NCBI RefSeq assembly: GCF_022024035.1
Contig: NZ_CP091787.1
Location: forward strand, 992,001-1,056,000
Length of the DNA: 64,000 nucleotides
DNA from: Prevotella sp. E13-17
Lineage (GTDB): Bacteria > Bacteroidota > Bacteroidia > Bacteroidales > Bacteroidaceae
Direction of reading: 5' to 3'
Each line of letters opens with the position of its first letter. Position 1 is the first letter of the stretch. Positions 1-10,153 of this stretch are shown here, one piece after another. The position numbers and the translations under genes were made by a program. The notes below the pieces were generated by a model that was not told the DNA's origin, made no database searches, and saw only the letters and a program-made list of their open reading frames with translations.

Positions 1-1540
1 GGGCTATCGTAGCATTCAGCATGTCAACGCTTTTCTGCAAGGGAGCCCCGTTGCATGCCTTGATAGCATTGTCGATTGCATTGATGGCAGCTGTGATTTC
101 TTCTTCAGTAGATTCTGCGGTCAGCGTCTTCGCAGCAACTACAGCCTGAGCAATAGCATCCTTGAATGGAGCAGCCACTGGCTCGTTGTAAGCCTCGCCT
201 TCGGCAATCTTGGCCTGCAGACTCTTGTAGAGAGCCAAGGCAACGGCACCCTTATAGGTGACAATCACGCGATGCCAGTTGAACCACTGACCGGTGCTGG
301 TTGCAGAAAACATGATGCCCATCTGACCGTTCTTCACCTTGACATTCTCGACCAAAGCACTGGCCTGGTCGAGAGCAAGGGCGTCGGAAGCAGTCCACAT
401 CTGGTCAGGACGCTGACCGGTGGCACTATTTGCCCAGCTGGCGCCATTGGAAACATTCCAATAGCCTCCCAACTGCTCCATGTTGGGGAAGTTGGCTGTG
501 TTTGTGTTTTCCTCACCAGTAGCCACAATCAGCTTAGGTGCTGTCGTGTCGCCTTCGTCCTGACGATACATACCCATGAAGCGAATGTCATATAGACCGT
601 TAGGCACTGTCTGCGTCTGATTGGCAGTGAAAGCAGCGTGCCAACGCTCGTATTCACCAGCTCCATAAGCAGCATTCTTTCTGTCATCGGGTGTGCCATC
701 GGCAGCCTGCCAGTTCCATTGGTCAATGCTTTTGTCAGAAGCCATGTCGGGATGATCGAAGAGGTAGGATGCATCGACGGGCTCCTCAATAGAGCCGGCA
801 ACGGCAACAAACAGCGTGCGGAAAGCTGCACGAAGGTCGTCGGCAGAGGCCTCTGCATTGGTATAAACTGTGTTGGCTGCATCCAGTGCAGTGGCATTGG
901 CTGCCAAGGCATTGCTCTTCTCAAGAGCCTTGTAGAGTCCCCACATCGCCTTGCGGGCTTTGAACTGGCGAAGCTTGCCTGCTTCTATGTCTTCCTTGGT
1001 GATGAATGTCCAGTCGGTGAAGCCCTTTCCGGCATATAGTGTAGTCTTTCCACCGCGCAGGAACATCACGTCGAGAAGTTTCTGTCTGGCCACATTCTTC
1101 AGCGTGTAGGCGTTAGGGTAGTTGGGCGATGCTTCAAAAGTGAAACGGACACGGTCGCCGGCATTGCCTAAATCCGACCACATCGCAGCTGCATTCTCAC
1201 TATCATCCTGACCAAAGAATACGTCAGCAGCGCGGTCCTTGACATGAATCTTGATAGTTTTTTCGCCATCGGGTATAATATTGATGACCTGACGGCCGGC
1301 ACCTGCTGAGGCGTCGCCATTTTCCAGTTGGTTGGCAATAGCCTTTGTCTCGTAGTTGTAACCGCGGGTCAGCACAGCCTCTGCCTCGATATTATACACA
1401 TAGACGTCGGTTTGCTGACTCAGAGTGGTCAGGTCCTGTCCCGGAGCAGTAGGCGCAGTCCATAGGACCTGTGCTTGCAGACAGCTTCCACCGAATGAGC
1501 CTAAAGCCAATACGGCAACAAGTAATCTTCTTTTGTTCAT
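1..1540 (-). CDS. Large secreted protein, C-terminal part outside the window
   Basis: The gene starts at the ATG complementary to 1538-1540 and stays open to base 1, so at least 513 residues are present and the C-terminus is cut off. It begins with a clear signal peptide (MNKRRLLVAVLALGSFGGSC then LQAQ), so the product is exported. The first third contains the stretch VYVYNIEAEAVLTRGYNYET, a pattern I associate with large secreted Prevotella proteins. Two alanine-rich helical stretches, at about residues 200-240 and 450-510, look like FIVAR-type helical bundles. I cannot assign an enzymatic domain. The 5' side has a possible -7 box at 1656-1663. The gene lies downstream of the sensor-regulator at 1743-5699, on the same strand, and resembles in style the secreted protein at 7032-10088. 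Function unknown; a surface or secreted glycan-related role is inference only. Confidence 0.75.
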   Translation of the reverse strand, partial: MNKRRLLVAVLALGSFGGSCLQAQVLWTAPTAPGQDLTTLSQQTDVYVYNIEAEAVLTRGYNYETKAIANQLENGDASAGAGRQVINIIPDGEKTIKIHVKDRAADVFFGQDDSENAAAMWSDLGNAGDRVRFTFEASPNYPNAYTLKNVARQKLLDVMFLRGGKTTLYAGKGFTDWTFITKEDIEAGKLRQFKARKAMWGLYKALEKSNALAANATALDAANTVYTNAEASADDLRAAFRTLFVAVAGSIEEPVDASYLFDHPDMASDKSIDQWNWQAADGTPDDRKNAAYGAGEYERWHAAFTANQTQTVPNGLYDIRFMGMYRQDEGDTTAPKLIVATGEENTNTANFPNMEQLGGYWNVSNGASWANSATGQRPDQMWTASDALALDQASALVENVKVKNGQMGIMFSATSTGQWFNWHRVIVTYKGAVALALYKSLQAKIAEGEAYNEPVAAPFKDAIAQAVVAAKTLTAESTEEEITAAINAIDNAIKACNGAPLQKSVDMLNATIA

Positions 1541-1655
1541 AATTCTTGTTTTGTTTAAGTTAATAATAATGATAAGTTTGGTTAAATCGTTTTGTTTTCT
1601 TTTCTGGTTAAATCTTGAATATAATGAATGCTACTTTTGCATTAGGTTTTGTTTG

Positions 1656-1663
1656 CAAAAATA
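1656..1663 (-). promoter_or_regulatory. Possible -7 box for the gene starting at 1540
   Basis: Read on the minus strand the bases are TATTTTTG, matching the Bacteroidetes -7 consensus TAnnTTTG. No good TTTG -33 box is found 19-21 bases upstream, so this is a weaker call. The resulting leader would be about 110 nt. Confidence 0.35.
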
Positions 1664-1742
1664 GCATTTATTATATATATAGAACGAAAAAATATGTTCA
1701 GAGAACAAAAAAATCTAATCAAAGTGTCATCATACTGTTCTT

Positions 1743-4700
1743 TTACCCATGATAATCCTTTGGAAGCATGCCAAATTGCGCTTTGAAGCATTTGGCGAAA
1801 TAGCTGGTCGATGAAAAACCGACGCGTTCTGCTACCTCGCTGCTACGACATCCTTCGCGCAGGAGCAGGGCGGCTTGGTTCATGCGCGACGTTTTCAAAT
1901 AGTCGGTAGGTGTCATACCTGTCAGGGCTTTTATCTTGCGATAGAAACTGCTTCGACTCATGTTGAGTTGTTCGGCCAGCGTGTCAATCGAGAACTCTTC
2001 GTCGCGCATGTTGTCGGCGACAGACTTCTGCATTCGTTCTATGAACTGGAGGTCCTGCTGGTTCAGTCCCAGCGGACTCTCCTCTTGCAGTGATTGCGTA
2101 TTGAAGCCCTCGATGCTCTTCATGCGTTCGTAGAACTGTTGGCGCAGACGCAGCACGTTCTCAATCTGAAGATGCAACTGTTTGATGGCAAATGGCTTCT
2201 CCATGTAGATGTCGGCACCGCTTTCCATGCCTTCCACCTTCGACTCAACAGTGGTCTTGGCAGTCAGCAGGATGAGGGGGAGGTGGCTGGTGTCGATGTT
2301 TGTCTTGATGTTTTTGCACAGTTCGATGCCATCCATGCGAGGCATCATCAGGTCGCTGACAATGATGTCCACCTCGTTGTAATTCACCACTTCGATTGCT
2401 TCGATGCCATCGTGTGCCTTTACAACCTTGTACCATTGTCGCAGCGAATCGGCAGTAGCTTTCAGCAGTTCTTCGTTGTCTTCTACCAGTAAGACGGTGT
2501 GTGACTTGGCTGAAGACGTGGCATCAGGGATGTTTGACTCTTCGGCAATGGGGGCGATATCTTCGTTATCAAAGGTAGCCTCGTCGCTGTTCAGCAGTGG
2601 CAGAGTGATGACGAAGCATGAACCACCGCCGGGAGCGTCTTCATACTGCAGGTCGCCATGATGTGCCTCGGCCAGCATCTTGGCATAGGCCAGACCGAGT
2701 CCTGTGCCCAGCGAAGTCGCTATATTGTCGTTGCCTATCTGGTAGTAGCGATCGAATATCTTGTCGCGCTCCTCGGTAGGAATACCTGAACCGTCGTCTA
2801 TGACGGAGATTTTGATTTTCTCGTCGTTGATACTTTCCAGTTTCAGGATGATGTCATGGTTCGTATATTTCAGGGCGTTGCCTACGAGGTTCATCATCAC
2901 CTTCTTCATCTTGTCCAGGTCTATCACGGTGGTCACGTTCTCTTCGGGCAGTTGCAGTTGTATCTGCTTGCCTTGCACCTTCACCGCGTCAAAGAACTGC
3001 TTGTAGATGTCCGTCAGCATCTTCTTGATATCTACGTTTTGCTGCATCAGCGAGATGCCGCCATTCTCGGCTTTTTGGAAGTCGAGCAGCTGGTTGGTGA
3101 TGCCCAGCAGGTAGTTCATGTTGCGACGGATTGACGTGAGGTGCTCTTTCAGTTCGCTGCCACCTAAGTCTTCGCCACCGTCAATCTTCTCCTGCATCTT
3201 TTCCAAGGGCAGACTGATCAGTGTGAGCGGGGTGCGTATTTCATGAACGAGATCCACAAAAAAGCGAATCTTAGACTGGAAGGTCTGCTTCTCTTGCTCT
3301 GTTCTGAACGACTCCATCTGTCGTGCATAGCGACGCTTCAGCTTGCGCTGAGCACGTCTGTAGGTGTAGAAGATGAAACCAGCAATCAACAGCGTGTAGA
3401 AGATGTAGGCCAGCGTGGTGCGATACCACGGTGGCAGTATTGTAATTTTCAGGCGGGCTATCTCGGCATCGTTGTTGTCGCCCATCCGTCTTAACAGAAA
3501 CTCGTAGTCGCCTGGTGGCAGATTGGCATAGGTGGCTTCAGAGTTTGACGTGCCTCGCACCCAGGTCTTGTCAAAGCCCTTCAGCATGTACTCGTATTTA
3601 GCTGGTGGCATACCGCAGAAGCGTGACGACGCAAAATGCAATGTAAAGCTATTGTCTGCGTAGGGTAAAGAGATACTTTCCTTGGTGTAAAGCAGTACAT
3701 CGAGTCCAAGTCTCTTCAGTTCTTCCTGGTCGTTGTCGATATATGGGAAGTTGATGCTCTGGATATACACGTGCTCCAGGTCGAGCACGGGTTTCAGCTG
3801 TTGTGGCACAAAGCTGAACAGACCATTGGATGTGCCAAAGAGCATGTAGCCGCAATGAGGGTTGCACGACACGTTGGCTTCCTGATTCTGGATCGTAGCA
3901 TAGAGCTGAATGTCGCGGACGTCGCGTGACGGAGTGATGCGCACAATACCAGCCGTAGAACCCATCCACAGGTTGCCCAGCTTGTCTTCTTCGATAAAGG
4001 TGATGGGCAGACCGTGTATAGAGCTGCCTTCCGTATCGTAGCGTTCAAAGTCCTTGGCGTCGGGCAAAAGGCGATATAAGCCGCCACCGTTGGTGGCCAG
4101 CCATAGCACGCCTTGCGAATCGCAGTGAATCACGTTGGCAGCCTTGAAACCAATGGCGTTTGATTGGAAAAAGTCAAACCAATCATTCTTAGGATCCTTT
4201 CTGTACAGACCTTTATTGGCCGAAGAAGCCCACAACCATCCATCGTTTGTTTCAGCAATATCGACAAAAGGTGTCATTGCGCTGATGCTGGCATAGCTGC
4301 GGAAGTGGTCGTTCTGGCGGTTGTAGTGCGAAAGCCCCCAGCTGGTGAGGATATAGATGTCACCATTCTTCGTGCGGAATATTTTGTTGACCTCGTTGCT
4401 GGGGATGGTGTAGGGCACAGCGCTGGAGTATGTAAAGTTGCGAACGGCACCGCTCTGCGTGTCAATGACGCGGATGCCCTGGTGTCGAGTGCCTATCCAG
4501 ATATTCTTACCGTCGAGCATAATACTGCTGATCTCCGCTGGTAGCTGTGTATGGTTATAGGTGCTGACAACCTGTGTGCTGGTGTTCATGCGAAAGAGAC
4601 CGTGGTCTGAGGCAATCCAAACCTCGTTGGCATCTCCCAGACACAGCGCATTGATGTTGGTTTGGCGGCGCTGTTTGTCGGTGAGCGGCAGTTCCAACAT

Positions 4701-5699
4701 CCTGATGCCATGGTTCTGTGTAGGCAGGATGTTGATGCCTTCAGTCTCCGTAAGTACCATCAGCGAACTGTCGGCATCCCATACCAAATGGTTGATATCG
4801 TCATTGTTTAGCAGATAGCCGGGAGTATTGTTGGCATTAATGGATTCTAAATGACCACTCTCGGGATAGAATCTGAATAATCCGTTCTCGCTGGCAATGA
4901 GTATGCGGCCGCTGGCATCTGACGTCAGGTGGCGAATGCCGCCAACTTGCGCTAACTGCCATTGTTGTCCTGCGCTTTCGTGATGTTGGCTGAGTAGCCT
5001 CAGAGTGTTGCTGAAACCCAACCAAAGATGACCGTTGCAGCGTGTCAAACTGATGGGATTCTTGTCGTCTTTGTAGCCTTCCACCTTGTGCGAACGCAGG
5101 AACTGTCCGTCGCTTCGATAGATGGCCAGGTCGCCCGAGAACGTAGCCGCATAAATCAGACCGTCGCTGTCCATTTCGATGTCGCAGAAGAAGGTGCCAT
5201 GTCGGCTGTCCTGATACAAACTGTCCTTCTTTGAGTCATAGATGAAAAGTCCCTGTCCCTGTGTGGCTATCCAAATAAGCCCATTATCGGTGTTGATGAT
5301 TTTTGGCACGGCGGTGCTGATGACAACGCCATAGCGGGTTTTCTTCTCAAAGCGGTTGTACTTGTTCTGCTGCCTGTCAAATACGTACAGTCCTGCCGTA
5401 CCCCCCAGCCAGATGTTTTTTTCGTGTTCAAAGATAGAGATGATCGTGTTTGTCTCGTTGGGATTCTGCTTGGTAAACATGTCGCGATACGTGTGCAGGC
5501 GAAGACCGTCGAAATAGTTCAGACCGTTTTCAGTACCAATCCACAGCAGTCCGTAGCTGTCGCGCAGCGCACAAAGGGTTGCGTTGGTTGACAATCCCGA
5601 TGACGTTGAAAACCGATTAACATTGATGGGTTGTGCGTGTACGTTGTGAAGTAGCGCGCCTCCCATATATAATATAAGGTATAGTTTTCGTAGATTCAT
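1743..5699 (-). CDS. Hybrid two-component system sensor histidine kinase / AraC-type regulator (HTCS)
   Basis: This 1318-residue protein senses a periplasmic ligand and regulates transcription within one polypeptide. Order of parts: signal peptide (1-23, ending HNVHAQ); a long beta-propeller region of Reg_prop repeats (for example LLWIGTENGLNYFDG, about 25-700); a Y_Y_Y domain (about 715-775); one membrane helix (about 785-805); HisKA with HEIRTPLTLI, phospho-acceptor His819; HATPase with NLVGNALKYT and GTGLGLAYAK (about 925-1045); a receiver domain with VSDLMMPRMDG, phospho-acceptor Asp1116; and a C-terminal AraC HTH (about 1215-1318). The ATG directly follows the stop codon of the acyltransferase at 5700-6806 with no gap, so the two are co-transcribed. 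Such regulators usually control neighbouring glycan-use genes; no SusC/SusD pair is visible here, so the flanking secreted proteins are the likely targets (inference). Confidence 0.95.
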   Translation of the reverse strand: MNLRKLYLILYMGGALLHNVHAQPINVNRFSTSSGLSTNATLCALRDSYGLLWIGTENGLNYFDGLRLHTYRDMFTKQNPNETNTIISIFEHEKNIWLGGTAGLYVFDRQQNKYNRFEKKTRYGVVISTAVPKIINTDNGLIWIATQGQGLFIYDSKKDSLYQDSRHGTFFCDIEMDSDGLIYAATFSGDLAIYRSDGQFLRSHKVEGYKDDKNPISLTRCNGHLWLGFSNTLRLLSQHHESAGQQWQLAQVGGIRHLTSDASGRILIASENGLFRFYPESGHLESINANNTPGYLLNNDDINHLVWDADSSLMVLTETEGINILPTQNHGIRMLELPLTDKQRRQTNINALCLGDANEVWIASDHGLFRMNTSTQVVSTYNHTQLPAEISSIMLDGKNIWIGTRHQGIRVIDTQSGAVRNFTYSSAVPYTIPSNEVNKIFRTKNGDIYILTSWGLSHYNRQNDHFRSYASISAMTPFVDIAETNDGWLWASSANKGLYRKDPKNDWFDFFQSNAIGFKAANVIHCDSQGVLWLATNGGGLYRLLPDAKDFERYDTEGSSIHGLPITFIEEDKLGNLWMGSTAGIVRITPSRDVRDIQLYATIQNQEANVSCNPHCGYMLFGTSNGLFSFVPQQLKPVLDLEHVYIQSINFPYIDNDQEELKRLGLDVLLYTKESISLPYADNSFTLHFASSRFCGMPPAKYEYMLKGFDKTWVRGTSNSEATYANLPPGDYEFLLRRMGDNNDAEIARLKITILPPWYRTTLAYIFYTLLIAGFIFYTYRRAQRKLKRRYARQMESFRTEQEKQTFQSKIRFFVDLVHEIRTPLTLISLPLEKMQEKIDGGEDLGGSELKEHLTSIRRNMNYLLGITNQLLDFQKAENGGISLMQQNVDIKKMLTDIYKQFFDAVKVQGKQIQLQLPEENVTTVIDLDKMKKVMMNLVGNALKYTNHDIILKLESINDEKIKISVIDDGSGIPTEERDKIFDRYYQIGNDNIATSLGTGLGLAYAKMLAEAHHGDLQYEDAPGGGSCFVITLPLLNSDEATFDNEDIAPIAEESNIPDATSSAKSHTVLLVEDNEELLKATADSLRQWYKVVKAHDGIEAIEVVNYNEVDIIVSDLMMPRMDGIELCKNIKTNIDTSHLPLILLTAKTTVESKVEGMESGADIYMEKPFAIKQLHLQIENVLRLRQQFYERMKSIEGFNTQSLQEESPLGLNQQDLQFIERMQKSVADNMRDEEFSIDTLAEQLNMSRSSFYRKIKALTGMTPTDYLKTSRMNQAALLLREGCRSSEVAERVGFSSTSYFAKCFKAQFGMLPKDYHG

Positions 5700-6806
5700 T
5701 TAGCCGATAATGTATTTGCTTTTTGGTAAGAATGATAGTAGTTTCGTAGTCACAGCGCAGCATACAAACGTGAGTATGGCAATCGTGGGGATGGCCAGTG
5801 CCACGGGGATGCTGGGCGCAGCAGAGTCGCCATCGATAATCCAGGCTGCTATAGGAGCCAGGAAGAACAGGTGCATCAGATACATGCCGAACGACAATTT
5901 CGATAGCGAGGTGATGATGGCTGGCGCTTTAGCCTGTTTGATGCAGGTGAACAGCAGAAACAGTCCAAAAGTCGCCACGAGCACGTTCAGCGTGCAGAAC
6001 TCCCACGACCATTCCAGCATGGGCGTCTCAATCAGCAGACCAGGCTCGCCCTTCCACCAGAAGCTCCAGGCGGTGAAGGCTGCGCCACCCACAAAGGCGA
6101 TGGTGCCCACCACCAGTCGTTTGTGCTGGTTCCATGAGAGATGGTATCGGATATAGTGTGCTAAAACTAAATAGCCCAGATAGCCCGAGCAGTACCAGAA
6201 CATGGAGAACTGATTCCAGAAGCACTCTCCCCATAACTCGGGCGAAACAAAGCGGTGCAGCCAGGGGATGAGGGTGGTAAAGGCGAAGATGCCAATGAAA
6301 ATGAGTTCTTCTTTGGCTGTGGCACGTTCCAGCCAGGGAGACACAACGGGTATAATCAAGTAGAGACTGATCAGTGGATACATGAACCACAGGTGACCGG
6401 CCATCGAAGGGAAGTTGAAAGGCAACAGCTTGAAGTCGGTCATAGACTGCTCCCATGTCATTCCGCCCCATGCTAATGGCAGGAAGGTGTAGAGCAATAG
6501 GAAGACCATAAATGGTGGAAGAATGCGCATGAAGCGACGGCGGTAGAATTGCGTCATCGTGGTTCCCGACTTCATGGGCACTAACAAGAATGCCGATACA
6601 ATCATGAATAGCGGCACGGCAACACGTCCGAGCGCTCCATCGTAGAATGCAACCCAGAACCGATTGCTCTCGTTGGCCAGCATTGATACATTGCCAGCCA
6701 GTCCTGAAGCGTCGGCTCCATAGAAATTTTCACTGGCATGTACCAGCATTACTAAGAAGCAAGCCACTACGCGAAGGTAGTCAAGGAACGTGATTCGCTC
6801 TTTCAT
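5700..6806 (-). CDS. Acyltransferase 3 family membrane protein
   Basis: This 368-residue polytopic membrane protein resembles the acyltransferase 3 (OafA/WecH-like) family, which transfers acyl groups, often acetyl, onto sugars or peptides at the cytoplasmic membrane. The family's N-terminal motif region is visible (ITFLDYLRVVACFLVMLVHA, with the conserved His in the first helix), followed by about ten hydrophobic segments over the full length, which fits the family. It is the first gene of an operon with the hybrid sensor-regulator, whose ATG abuts its stop codon. The promoter at 6837-6868 lies about 30 bases upstream of the start. The substrate cannot be told from sequence; modification of a surface polysaccharide is the usual role. 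Confidence 0.85.
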   Translation of the reverse strand: MKERITFLDYLRVVACFLVMLVHASENFYGADASGLAGNVSMLANESNRFWVAFYDGALGRVAVPLFMIVSAFLLVPMKSGTTMTQFYRRRFMRILPPFMVFLLLYTFLPLAWGGMTWEQSMTDFKLLPFNFPSMAGHLWFMYPLISLYLIIPVVSPWLERATAKEELIFIGIFAFTTLIPWLHRFVSPELWGECFWNQFSMFWYCSGYLGYLVLAHYIRYHLSWNQHKRLVVGTIAFVGGAAFTAWSFWWKGEPGLLIETPMLEWSWEFCTLNVLVATFGLFLLFTCIKQAKAPAIITSLSKLSFGMYLMHLFFLAPIAAWIIDGDSAAPSIPVALAIPTIAILTFVCCAVTTKLLSFLPKSKYIIG

Positions 6807-6836
6807 TTTGTTGTCGTTATCTGTTTAAATGATGCG

Positions 6837-6868
6837 CAAATATACAAAATTAATAAGACTCTGACAAG
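6837..6868 (-). promoter_or_regulatory. Promoter of the acyltransferase/HTCS operon
   Basis: On the minus strand CTTG (6865-6868) is followed after exactly 20 bases by TATATTTG (6837-6844), a near-consensus Bacteroidetes -33/-7 pair. The leader to the ATG at 6806 would be about 27 nt. Confidence 0.6.
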
Positions 6869-6951
6869 TAGAAAATGAATTAATATGGGTTGATTAACAG
6901 ATATTTTCCTTTTTTGAACAGATTCTGTCCTTCGCTTTCTACTTTAAATTA

Positions 6952-6959
6952 TAATTTTG
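6952..6959 (+). promoter_or_regulatory. -7 box for the large secreted protein gene
   Basis: TAATTTTG matches TAnnTTTG. It lies about 70 bases upstream of the chosen start at 7032, and only a weak TTCG is seen in the -33 area. Transcription from here would place the possible upstream start at 6957 ahead of the transcript, which supports starting at 7032. Confidence 0.4.
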
Positions 6960-7031
6960 CTCCCAGAAATATATGCTATCAAAGTACAAACCAATAAAAC
7001 CAAATTATTATTAACTCAAAACTCAAGTTTT

Positions 7032-10000
7032 ATGAGAAAATTATTACTATTCGTAATGAGCTTGTTGGTTGGCGGCACAATGCTTGCTCAAAGCTCAAAC
7101 GTTGAGGTGGTTGACAACTTGTCAAAGTACACCGGTACGGAGACCTTCGTCTATAACAAGGCGGATGGCAAGGTTTACGTTCGTAACAATTGCAATAGCT
7201 ACGAACTCTATGGCGTTTATGAGAAGGTGAATTCTTTGAAGATTACACAGCCTGATTTGCAGGAGGGTGAATATTTGAAGGCTCCCGATGGCGCTTACAT
7301 CAATCTGAATTACATTCCTAAGAACAATACCCGTGCGGTGGCTGTCATCAAGGCTTCTGAAGGTCCCGACTGGAAGGCTGTCTATGGATGTGGTTACGAT
7401 AAAGATGGATGGAAAGACCGCTTCTGCTTCTTCTCTACCAATGCTACCATCGACCTTGGCGGTGAGACTGGCGACAAGTCTCAGATGGTTTACGGCCAGA
7501 AGATCTGGACCGTGCTGGATGCTGCCGAAGGTACGCTGAAGATTTATGATGATGAGCAGATGACCAATCTGAGAGGTACTGTGACTGACTCACCAAAGGG
7601 CGAGACAAATACTTGTAAGACTCCTCTGTATGTGTTCGCTCAGAACAAGGATTATCCTGCCGAGGTAGGCGATCGTGTTCAGACCGACTGCTACAACCCT
7701 TACATCGAGCTCTACAACCTGAAGATCTACGAGGGTACAACACTGGTGTTCGACCTCATTCCCGTACTGTCAAACAGCAAGGGTGCCCTGAAGGATAAGG
7801 TGAGTGGTAAGATCTTCTATTCTGAGAACGACAAACTGTTCGAGGTAGGTGGCATTGAGTCTGGTATCACCGTATATCCTGGCAAGATGGTTTACAATAC
7901 CACAGATAATAAGGTTTATAAGTATAATGGTAATGAATTCGAGATCTGCGGCAATGGTGAGCGCACACTCAGTCCTATCGCTTCTACCGATTATAAGAAC
8001 ATGAAGAACTGGATTTGTCCTAACGAGCACTGGGCTTCTGTTTATGGCGAAGGCTCACGTATCTCTTGGGACGAGACCACCGGAACAAGCAGCCTCAATC
8101 CTTATGTAGGTACAGGTGGTTGGGAGCCTCTGTCTTACAAACTGACTGTAGAACCTTACAAAGACTACAACGTATCGTTCACCTACGGCACTGGCGGCTG
8201 GGGCACATGGGACGGAAACCACAACGAGACCGATAACCCAACAACTCTTCCTTTCAAGATTATCGACCGTGAAAACTACAATCACGGCAATGGTCGCTAT
8301 AACGACGAGGGCCTGATTGCTTATGCAAAGATTTCTCCAGAAGCAACTGAAGGCAGCAACTATAGCGTTGACTTCACTTCGCCCACAGACATTGCTACAT
8401 TCATCCTCCAGTTTGGCGTGGTTGATGATGGCGAACATACACCCGCTTACTGGTTCAGCTTCTCTAACTGGTTGGTTCAGGAGTATGTCTATCCCGAGTC
8501 TTATCCCGCAGTTAATCCCTTCGGTCCACTGTTGGCCGACCTGATTCCTTCTGTCGAGAAATACGATGGTAATATCACTACAGCTCTGAAAACCAATCTC
8601 GATGCAGCTCTGAATAGCGCTAAGGCTGTTGCAGAAAGCAGCGACCTGGCTGCTCAGAAAGAGGCTTACGATGCCCTGAAACTGGCTTTCGACAATGTGA
8701 AGGCCCTGAATGCTGACAACTTCACCGCACTGAAGAATACTATCGCACTGGCTAAGGAAGAAGGCTTAGAGTCTCTCGAGTCAGAGTCTTTCTTCGAGGC
8801 TGGTACTACCAATGACGAGTTGGACAAAGCACTGAAGAGTGCTCGTGTCGCACGCAAGCAGAATGTGGCTGAGCGTCAGCCCAACGTATTCAAGGGCAAT
8901 GTTCCTGCCAAAGGCGAATTCTATCTCTACAACGTAGGTCAGCAGCGCTTCCTCACTGGTGGCTCTGACTGGGGTGCACACGCTGCTCTGGGCATGCCTG
9001 GCACATTGGTTACTCTCGAGCCAAGCGATGCTGCTGATGGATTCTTTATCAATACTCACCTTTCTAATGGTTCAGATGATAATGGTACGAAGGAATATTT
9101 GAACTATCGTGGTTATATGGACTGTCCTAAGGTTGATGACTGGTATTTTGTTGAGGTTGGCGATGGTAAGTACAACATCTATCAGTATGACTATAAAGAT
9201 GTATATGTGAAGTACAATCCCGATGCAAGTGTCAACGAAGGTCAGGGCGACTGGAATACTGTTGGAACCGAGAACCATCTGCCTGCTGGTCAGGAGGCTG
9301 TTGACCCCGAGGATCTTGATGCACAGTGGATTCTGGTAACTCAGGAGGAGCGCTTGGCACTATTGAAGAATGCAACTGCCGAGAATCCTGTTGACGCTTC
9401 GTTCATGATTGTTAACCCTGGTTTCAACCAGCGTGCAGAAGTTGAGCCCGCATGGACTCTCTCAGATGCCAGCATTTGGGAACGTGGTAGTAATCACAAT
9501 GACTTCACCGTTGAGGCTTGGAACAAAGGAAGTATGGTTGTCGATCAAGTCATCAAGGGCTTGGAGCCTGGTTTCTATGAAGTGTCTGTTCAGGGCTACT
9601 ATCGTGATGGCAACTTCAATCATCAGGTGGATGTCGTTTCTAAGGGTGAAGAGGCTATCCAGAATGCAGCCCTTTATGCACAGTATGAAGAAGTTGCTCT
9701 GCCTAACATCACCGTCGATGCTGATAAGGCTCCTGGTCTCGGCACTAAGTCTGCTATTGGCGAACTGCCTAACAATTGCGATCAGGCAGCTCAGTACTTC
9801 CAGAATGGTCTTTACAGAACATCTGTTGTTGCTGAGGTCGATGCAAGTGGTGAACTTGCTATTGGTATCTATAAGGATGAGCAACCTAATGTAGAAGACT
9901 GGGTCGTTGCCGACAATTTCCGTATCAAGTATCTGGGTGCTACCGATCCTGGCATTGATGGCATCAGCGAGAAGGTGCTCCCCTCGGCTCAGAAGAACAA

Positions 10001-10088
10001 GATCTTCAATCTGCAGGGTGTCGAGCTGAAGAAGGCCGAGAAGGCTGGTATCTACATCAGCAACGGCAAGAAGTTCATCAAGAAGTAA
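7032..10088 (+). CDS. Large secreted multidomain protein with Prevotella-type C-terminal tail
   Basis: I start the gene at 7032, giving 1018 residues, because a good signal peptide begins there (MRKLLLFVMSLLVGGTMLAQ); the reading frame is open further upstream but lacks a signal there. The N-terminal third repeats a motif of the kind MVYNTTDNKVYKYNGNEFE, also seen as FVYNKADGKVYV. The middle has a helical FIVAR-like stretch near 510-620 (SAKAVAESSDLAAQKEAY). Beta-rich regions resembling carbohydrate-binding modules lie on either side. The C-terminus ends IFNLQGVELKKAEKAGIYI followed by NGKKFIKK, a tail common on secreted Prevotella proteins. No catalytic motif is recognised. It diverges from the acyltransferase/HTCS operon and is followed by a strong terminator. 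A surface glycan-binding role is inference. Confidence 0.85.
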   Translation: MRKLLLFVMSLLVGGTMLAQSSNVEVVDNLSKYTGTETFVYNKADGKVYVRNNCNSYELYGVYEKVNSLKITQPDLQEGEYLKAPDGAYINLNYIPKNNTRAVAVIKASEGPDWKAVYGCGYDKDGWKDRFCFFSTNATIDLGGETGDKSQMVYGQKIWTVLDAAEGTLKIYDDEQMTNLRGTVTDSPKGETNTCKTPLYVFAQNKDYPAEVGDRVQTDCYNPYIELYNLKIYEGTTLVFDLIPVLSNSKGALKDKVSGKIFYSENDKLFEVGGIESGITVYPGKMVYNTTDNKVYKYNGNEFEICGNGERTLSPIASTDYKNMKNWICPNEHWASVYGEGSRISWDETTGTSSLNPYVGTGGWEPLSYKLTVEPYKDYNVSFTYGTGGWGTWDGNHNETDNPTTLPFKIIDRENYNHGNGRYNDEGLIAYAKISPEATEGSNYSVDFTSPTDIATFILQFGVVDDGEHTPAYWFSFSNWLVQEYVYPESYPAVNPFGPLLADLIPSVEKYDGNITTALKTNLDAALNSAKAVAESSDLAAQKEAYDALKLAFDNVKALNADNFTALKNTIALAKEEGLESLESESFFEAGTTNDELDKALKSARVARKQNVAERQPNVFKGNVPAKGEFYLYNVGQQRFLTGGSDWGAHAALGMPGTLVTLEPSDAADGFFINTHLSNGSDDNGTKEYLNYRGYMDCPKVDDWYFVEVGDGKYNIYQYDYKDVYVKYNPDASVNEGQGDWNTVGTENHLPAGQEAVDPEDLDAQWILVTQEERLALLKNATAENPVDASFMIVNPGFNQRAEVEPAWTLSDASIWERGSNHNDFTVEAWNKGSMVVDQVIKGLEPGFYEVSVQGYYRDGNFNHQVDVVSKGEEAIQNAALYAQYEEVALPNITVDADKAPGLGTKSAIGELPNNCDQAAQYFQNGLYRTSVVAEVDASGELAIGIYKDEQPNVEDWVVADNFRIKYLGATDPGIDGISEKVLPSAQKNKIFNLQGVELKKAEKAGIYISNGKKFIKK

Positions 10089-10123
10089 TCTTACAATCTC
10101 ACCAATAGGTGACTATACATCAA

Positions 10124-10153
10124 GGTCTGCGCTAAAAACGCAGACCTTTTTTT
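10124..10153 (+). terminator. Rho-independent terminator after the secreted protein gene
   Basis: Perfect 8-bp stem GGTCTGCG (10124-10131) with CGCAGACC (10139-10146), loop CTAAAAA, then seven T residues. It follows the stop codon at 10088. Confidence 0.9.
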
